Assembly (NCBI RefSeq): GCF_014647635.1
Contig: NZ_BMPO01000004.1
Span: 124,001 to 188,000 of the forward strand
Length of the DNA stretch: 64,000 nucleotides
Direction of reading: 5' to 3'
Source of the DNA: Pseudomonas matsuisoli
GTDB taxonomy: Bacteria > Pseudomonadota > Gammaproteobacteria > Pseudomonadales > Pseudomonadaceae
The translations under genes and the position numbers were made by a program. This document shows positions 59,214 through 64,000 of the stretch, one piece after another. Position 1 is the stretch's first letter. Every line of letters begins with the position of its first letter. Under the pieces are notes generated by a model. The model had not been told where the DNA came from. It saw only the letters and a list, made by a program, of their open reading frames with translations, and ran no database searches.

Positions 59214-60515
59214 TTGAATAGCAATTGGCGTCATCTGCTGATCCGCCACGCGATTCTCCTGATCACGGTCGCGCTCGTGCTCGGTTTCATTACAGGCGCC
59301 TACGGCTGGAGCATGGCGCTGGCGCTAGCGGGCTATCTCGCGTGGATCCTGCGTGATCTCATGCGCTTGCGCAGCTGGCTGGAAAAAGCCGATCTCGAAG
59401 CCGACGTGCCTGAAGCCAAAGGCGTATGGGAAGAGCTCTTCGACCAGGTCTATCACCTTCAGCGTCGCAGCCGGCAATCACGCGACCGCCTCCAAGCCAT
59501 CATCGATCGCGCCCAGGAATCGACCACTGCCCTACGCGACGCAGTCATCATGGTAGACAACTCGGGCAATCTGGAATGGTGGAACCCGGCCGCGGAAAGC
59601 CTGCTCGGCCTCAAGGAGCCTCAGGACGTCGGCCAGCCAATCGCCAATTTGCTGCGCCATCCGCGTTTCAAGGATTACTTCGAGAGCGGCAACCACGCCG
59701 TCCCACTGGAAATTGCCTCGCCGGTGAACGACCGCGTTCGCATTCAATTCACGATCACCCGATATGGCAACGATGAGCATCTGATGCTGGTCCGTGACGT
59801 GACACGCGTCCACCAGCTCGAACAGATGCGTAAGGATTTCGTCGCCAACGTCTCCCACGAGCTGCGTACGCCGCTCACCGTCATCACCGGCTACCTCGAA
59901 ACCCTGCTCGACAATAGCGAAGGCGCCAACCCCCGCTGGCGCCGTGCAATGGAACAGATGCAGCAACAGGCCACGCGGATGCAGAGCCTGCTCAACGACC
60001 TGCTCCTGCTTGCACGCCTGGAAGCGACCGACTATCCCTCGGACAATCATCCGGTACCGATGCTGCGCGTGTTGTCATCGATCAAGACCGATGCCCAGGC
60101 GCTGTCGGCCGAGCGCGCGCACCACATCGTGCTGGAGGCCGACGCCAACTTGAGCATCAAGGGCAGCGAGACCGAATTGCGCAGCGCGTTCTCGAATCTG
60201 GTGTTCAATGCCGTCAAATACACACCTGAGAAAGGTGAGATTCGCATCCGCTGCTGGCGCGATGAGAACGGTGCGTACCTTTCCGTGCAGGACAACGGCC
60301 CTGGTATCGATGCCAAGCACCTACCGCGCCTGACCGAGCGCTTCTACCGCGTGGATTCAAGCCGCGCCAGCAAGACAGGAGGCACGGGCCTTGGGCTAGC
60401 GATCGTCAAGCACGTCTTGCTCCGCCATAAAGGACGGCTGGACATCGAGAGCACGCTGCTGCGCGGCAGTGTCTTTACCTGCCATTTCCCACCGTCGCAG
60501 ATCGTCGAGGACTGA
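59214..60515 (+). CDS. phoR: Phosphate regulon sensor kinase PhoR
   Basis: A 433-residue histidine kinase: N-terminal membrane segments (about residues 10-45), a charged linker, a PAS domain (about 90-190), the phosphoacceptor His215 in NVSHELRTPLTVITGYLE, and an ATPase domain with N, G1 and G2 boxes (NLVFNAVKYT, DNGPGID, GGTGLGLAIVKHV). I chose the TTG at 59214 because GGAG lies nine bases upstream; the His position then nearly equals E. coli His213. A TTG at 59187 would add nine residues. There is no ATG near the true N terminus. Confidence 0.95.
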   Translation: MNSNWRHLLIRHAILLITVALVLGFITGAYGWSMALALAGYLAWILRDLMRLRSWLEKADLEADVPEAKGVWEELFDQVYHLQRRSRQSRDRLQAIIDRAQESTTALRDAVIMVDNSGNLEWWNPAAESLLGLKEPQDVGQPIANLLRHPRFKDYFESGNHAVPLEIASPVNDRVRIQFTITRYGNDEHLMLVRDVTRVHQLEQMRKDFVANVSHELRTPLTVITGYLETLLDNSEGANPRWRRAMEQMQQQATRMQSLLNDLLLLARLEATDYPSDNHPVPMLRVLSSIKTDAQALSAERAHHIVLEADANLSIKGSETELRSAFSNLVFNAVKYTPEKGEIRIRCWRDENGAYLSVQDNGPGIDAKHLPRLTERFYRVDSSRASKTGGTGLGLAIVKHVLLRHKGRLDIESTLLRGSVFTCHFPPSQIVED

Positions 60516-60716
60516 ATCTCCAGCCGCAACGGATACGGTCCGCGTAGTCAAAATGGTCGATGCTGACGAAAAAGGCTTGAAACCTGCCGTTACAGGCCGT
60601 ATCTGTAGGAACGTTTTCGACGCATCGCGGGCATATGACACGCGCGCTGCACTTCGCTCGGCAAGGCCCGAGCCCGATCGCTTCTTACTTTCAAGGACAT
60701 TTCGTCTCTTACGCTC

Positions 60717-62090
60717 ATGGACCCTTCTCCTGGTTTCACCTCGGTCTACCTCGCCGACTTCGGCCTGATCTTCTTCGCCCTCTTCCTTGTCCTGCTCAAC
60801 GGCTTCTTCGTGGCGGCCGAGTTCGCCATGGTCAAGCTTCGCGCCACGCGTGTCGAAGCAATCGCCAAGGTCCACGGCTGGCGCGGCCATATCTTGCGCA
60901 AGGTCCACAGCCAGCTCGACGCCTACCTATCGGCCTGCCAGCTGGGTATCACACTAGCCTCGCTGGGCCTGGGCTGGGTCGGTGAACCGGCTTTCGCGCA
61001 CCTGCTGGAGCCGCTGCTCTCCGCAATGGGCATCGACACACCCGCGCTGGTACATGCGGTCGCGTTCTTCACCGCCTTTTTCATCATTTCCTATCTGCAC
61101 ATCGTCGTGGGTGAGCTAGCGCCGAAGTCCTGGGCCATTCGCAAGCCCGAGCTGCTTTCGCTGTGGACGGCCGTACCGCTCTATCTTTTCTACTGGCTGA
61201 TGTACCCGGCCATTTACCTGCTCAACGCCAGTGCCAACGCCATCCTGCGCATTGCGGGTCAGGACGTCGCGCATCAGGAGCATCACTACAGCCGCGATGA
61301 ACTGAAGCTGATTCTGCACTCCAGCCGTGCGCACGACCCGAGCGATCAGGACATGCGCGTGCTGGCGTCCGCCGTCGAGCTGGGCGAGCTGGAAGTCGTC
61401 GATTGGGCAAACTCGCGCGAAGACCTTGTGTATATCGAGACGAATACGCCGCTCCACGAACTGTTCACCCTCTTCCGCCGACACAAGTACAGCCGTTACC
61501 CAGTCTACGACGAGCAAAAAAACCTGTTCGTCGGCGTGCTGCACGTGAAGGATCTGTTGCTCGAACTGTCGCTACTGGAAATGCTGCCTTCCGCATTCGA
61601 TCCCACGGAGCTCATGCACCCGATCGAGCGCGTGTCGCGCAACATGCCACTGTCCGAGCTGCTGGAAACCTTCCGCAAGGGGGGCGCCCACTTCGCGCTG
61701 GTGGAAGAGGCGGACCACAAGGTCGTGGGCTTTCTTACCATGGAAGACGTGTTGGAAGCGCTCGTCGGCGATATCCAGGACGAGCACCGCAAGGCCGAGC
61801 GCGGCATCGTCGCGTACAAGCCAGGCAAGCTGCTGGTGCGCGGGGACACGCCACTGTTCAAGGTGGAGCGCCTGCTCAACATCGACCTCGATCACCTCGA
61901 AGCAGAAACCCTCGCGGGCATGGTCTACGACGCCCTGAATCGGGTTCCCGAAGAGGACGAAGTTCTGGAAACCGAGGGCCTGCGAATCATCATTAAAAAG
62001 ATGAAAGGGCCCAAAATCGTCTTGGCTAAAGTGCTGCAGGTGGACCCTGAGGAAACGGGTTCGCACTTGCATACCGACCGAGGGGACTGA
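60717..62090 (+). CDS. CorC/HlyC-family membrane protein with CNNM and CBS domains
   Basis: A 457-residue protein: an N-terminal CNNM (DUF21) membrane domain of three to four helices (FALFLVLLNGFFVAAEFAMVKLRATRVEA), two CBS repeats (LVYIETNTPLHELFTLFRRHKYSRYPVYDEQKNLFVGVLHVKDLL and HPIERVSRNMPLSELLETFRKGGAHFALVEEADHKVVGFLTMEDVLEALVGDI), and a C-terminal CorC domain. Relatives take part in magnesium or cobalt homeostasis. The older label hemolysin is not supported by function. It lies in its usual pseudomonad place after phoR. Confidence 0.9.
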   Translation: MDPSPGFTSVYLADFGLIFFALFLVLLNGFFVAAEFAMVKLRATRVEAIAKVHGWRGHILRKVHSQLDAYLSACQLGITLASLGLGWVGEPAFAHLLEPLLSAMGIDTPALVHAVAFFTAFFIISYLHIVVGELAPKSWAIRKPELLSLWTAVPLYLFYWLMYPAIYLLNASANAILRIAGQDVAHQEHHYSRDELKLILHSSRAHDPSDQDMRVLASAVELGELEVVDWANSREDLVYIETNTPLHELFTLFRRHKYSRYPVYDEQKNLFVGVLHVKDLLLELSLLEMLPSAFDPTELMHPIERVSRNMPLSELLETFRKGGAHFALVEEADHKVVGFLTMEDVLEALVGDIQDEHRKAERGIVAYKPGKLLVRGDTPLFKVERLLNIDLDHLEAETLAGMVYDALNRVPEEDEVLETEGLRIIIKKMKGPKIVLAKVLQVDPEETGSHLHTDRGD

Positions 62091-62239
62091 ATGGCGCGCG
62101 CGAGACATCCACGCGCCGTTCTGCCCAATGGCTCACAAATACAGTACTCTTCGTCGAATTGAATCTGGCAGGTAGCCGGACCGTAGGTGCGGTGTTCGAT
62201 CCACCACGGAATTGTAGGACTGCAATCAGGCGACGCGCG

Positions 62240-62887
62240 ATGGCGAAAATCAGCAGGACCGAACGTGTGATCATCGGCGATGATCACCCCGTTTTCAGGG
62301 AAGGCTTGTCCCGCATCGTGCGAAACCTGTTGCCCGAAGCCACCGTCGTAGAGGCCGGTACGCTTCAGGAGGTCCTGGATGCGGCGCGCGCGACACCTGC
62401 GCCAACGCTGATCCTGCTGGATCTGATGTTTCCCGGGGTCGAGCCGAAGCAATCGATCGCAGATCTACGTCAGGAATTTCAGCAAACATCGCTGATCATC
62501 GTATCGATGATCGAGAATTCGGCACTTATCGATACCTTGATGTCCTGCGGCGCGGACGGCTTCATTGGTAAGGCGTTGAACGCCACCGAAATTGCCGATG
62601 CCATCGTCCACGTGCGCAACGGCGATTTCGTGGTCCGCTACAACACATCGACGCTTATCAGCACTCTGGATGTACAGAGTCAGATCGACCAGCTTACTGC
62701 TCGGCAGCGAGACGTGCTGCGGTTGCTGGTCGATGGCCTGTCGAACAAAGAGATCGCCCGCATCCTCGACATCTCGCCTTTCACCGTACGTATTCATGTG
62801 TCCGCGTTGCTACGCGTATTGAAGGTCAATAGCCGCGCCGCCGCGGCCGGCATCGGCGCTCAAGCCGGGCTTTTCCGGCAAGGTTAG
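62240..62887 (+). CDS. NarL/LuxR-type response regulator
   Basis: A 215-residue response regulator with receiver residues Asp14, Asp15, phospho-acceptor Asp61 (LILLDLMFPG) and Lys111 (GFIGKALNATE), and a C-terminal LuxR helix-turn-helix (LTARQRDVLRLLVDGLSNKEIARILDISPFTVRIHVSALLRVLKV). The ATG at 62240 gives the standard N terminus. It is convergent with a hybrid histidine kinase gene and overlaps its stop by four bases, so the two may form a signalling pair. The target genes are unknown. Confidence 0.88.
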   Translation: MAKISRTERVIIGDDHPVFREGLSRIVRNLLPEATVVEAGTLQEVLDAARATPAPTLILLDLMFPGVEPKQSIADLRQEFQQTSLIIVSMIENSALIDTLMSCGADGFIGKALNATEIADAIVHVRNGDFVVRYNTSTLISTLDVQSQIDQLTARQRDVLRLLVDGLSNKEIARILDISPFTVRIHVSALLRVLKVNSRAAAAGIGAQAGLFRQG

Positions 62888-64000
62888 GCGCCTTCCGCGT
62901 GCCCCAGCGCATGCCGAATGCGCAAGCTCGCCAAGAGCGACCGTAAATCCGCAGGCGCGACCGGCTTTGACAGTACGGGCACGCTGGGATCGGCGATGAT
63001 CGCTTCGACCGTCGCCACGTCATGACCGGTGACGACCACTGCGGGAATATGGCGTCCGCTGAGTTGGCGCAGGTACTCGATACAATCCGCGCCCGAGGCT
63101 TCGGTCCCTAGGTCAAAATCCGTCACGACCAGATCGCAAGGCACCAGCGAGTCAGGAATCGAAGCCGCTGTGCTGACTTGGCAACCCCACTTCTCCAGCA
63201 GGGTCGCCGTGGCCTGCAGCACGCTCTGCTGGTCTTCGATGAGCAACACATGTAAGCCCGTCAGTGGGCTGATGACCACTGAAGGACGCTCCTCCGCCAT
63301 TGCCGGCTCGATCGCTCGCTTGAGCCCCTCCACCACGACCCGCGTACCCCTGCCCTCGTTCGAACGAAAGAAAAGTCGCAGGGTCAGGAGGTTCACCAGC
63401 CGACTAACGATGAAGAGCCCCAGGCCCAACCCTTCTATATCCCGATCGCGAATCGCGCGAACCCGATAGAACTCATCGCACACCTTCCCGATATCCGCAG
63501 GCGGAATGCCTCGACCACAGTCGATCACCTCGATCGCGATGTCGCCTTGCCGGGCCCGGCTTCCCACTAAAATTGGTTTGCCATTGCCGTACTTGATCGC
63601 GTTCGAAATGAGATTCTGCAGGATGGTTCGTAACAGGCTGGGATCGGTCATCACCCATTGCGACGTTGGACGTACGCGAATCGCCGTGCCTGCCCAGCGC
63701 GCTGCTTCAGCGTTCTCCCGTGCGACTTCATCCATGAGCGGCCCAAGCGCTACCGGCTGAGTACTTGCGACCATCTTGCCGTTATCGAGGGTGTAGAGGT
63801 CGAGAATCGAACGAAACAGCTGCGAGACGCTGTAGAGCGACTTGTCGATATTCTCCACCATCCGTTGTTCTTCCTGGCCCAGATTGGCATCGCGCAGGCA
63901 GGCTGTGAACAGGTTGATGGCATAGATGGGCTGGCGCAGATCATGGCTCGCCTGTGCCAAAAAACGCGATTTGGCGAGGTTCGCGGCGCGCGCCTGTTCA
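62884..64000 (-). CDS. Hybrid histidine kinase, C-terminal part (cut by window edge)
   Basis: About 372 residues are visible; the N terminus lies beyond position 64000. The sequence begins inside the dimerisation helix (AANLAKSRFLAQASHDLRQPIYAINLF, with the phosphoacceptor His), followed by the ATPase domain (LISNAIKYG, DCGRGIPP, GLGLGLFIVSRLVNLL). A receiver domain at the C terminus (about 235 to the end of the visible part) has phospho-acceptor Asp in VVTDFDLGTE and Lys in VPVLSKPVAP. It resembles NahK/ErcS-type hybrid kinases with DLRQP motifs. The stop overlaps that of the convergent response regulator. Confidence 0.88.
   Translation of the reverse strand, partial: EQARAANLAKSRFLAQASHDLRQPIYAINLFTACLRDANLGQEEQRMVENIDKSLYSVSQLFRSILDLYTLDNGKMVASTQPVALGPLMDEVARENAEAARWAGTAIRVRPTSQWVMTDPSLLRTILQNLISNAIKYGNGKPILVGSRARQGDIAIEVIDCGRGIPPADIGKVCDEFYRVRAIRDRDIEGLGLGLFIVSRLVNLLTLRLFFRSNEGRGTRVVVEGLKRAIEPAMAEERPSVVISPLTGLHVLLIEDQQSVLQATATLLEKWGCQVSTAASIPDSLVPCDLVVTDFDLGTEASGADCIEYLRQLSGRHIPAVVVTGHDVATVEAIIADPSVPVLSKPVAPADLRSLLASLRIRHALGHAEGA

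Noticed and set aside
1-64000. tRNA, rRNA, CRISPR, insertion sequences, prophage
   Set aside because: I looked for cloverleaf ends, regularly spaced direct repeats, and transposase or phage proteins and found none; the inverted repeats are REP-type.

Overview
The window looks like the chromosome of a GC-rich Pseudomonas (sensu lato). The order oxyR-recG-HDOD-HU-rubredoxin-glc-ubiC-ubiA-phoB-phoR is the order I know from P. aeruginosa PAO1, and the intergenic regions carry Pseudomonas-type palindromic repeats (TAGGAGCGAGCTTGCTCGC and relatives). About 61 protein genes are supported. I saw no rRNA, tRNA, CRISPR array, insertion sequence or prophage gene.

Region by region. (1) 1-16.3 kb is a sulfur-scavenging region: two tandem SfnB-type flavoproteins, a DszA/NtaA-type flavin monooxygenase, an orphan MetQ-like lipoprotein, a complete metQNI transporter, and a tauDBCA-like sulfonate set. 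A gluconate kinase/permease pair and a Na+/H+ antiporter lie among them. (2) 16.7-20.8 kb is a small catabolic cassette (2-hydroxyacid dehydrogenase, class II aldolase, MHS-type permease) with a divergent LysR regulator. (3) 20.8-30.2 kb is housekeeping: YeeZ-like SDR, exbB-exbD-tonB, oxyR-recG, a YbaK-HDOD protein, an SCP2-like protein, HU and rubredoxin. (4) 30.5-34.2 kb holds glcB, glcG and a LysR regulator. (5) 34.3-43.3 kb is a large curli-type amyloid operon, csgD-csgE-csgF-csgG-csgB, followed by five long curlin-repeat proteins and a CsgH-like gene. (6) 43.4-49.3 kb has an EamA exporter and glcDEF with divergent glcC. (7) 49.5-51.0 kb is ubiC-ubiA. (8) 51.2-58.2 kb has a cystine-type ABC pair and a D-galactonate (De Ley-Doudoroff) operon under an IclR regulator. 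(9) 58.3-64 kb has phoB-phoR, a CorC/HlyC-type membrane protein, a NarL-type response regulator, and a hybrid histidine kinase cut by the window edge.

How the genes work together. The first region would import and desulfonate organosulfur compounds during sulfate limitation. The glc genes convert glycolate to glyoxylate (GlcDEF) and then to malate (GlcB). The csg genes build an extracellular amyloid: CsgD regulates, CsgG/E/F export, CsgB nucleates, and several very long CsgA-like subunits polymerise.

The most striking system is the curli operon. Its five major subunits are about twice the length of E. coli CsgA. They lack the Gly-rich N-terminal export segment of E. coli CsgA and share a conserved last strand. 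The CsgB-like protein is an unbroken run of nine 11-residue units. Relative to PAO1, the curli block splits the glc locus and the galactonate block separates ubiA from phoB, so both look like accessory insertions into a conserved backbone.
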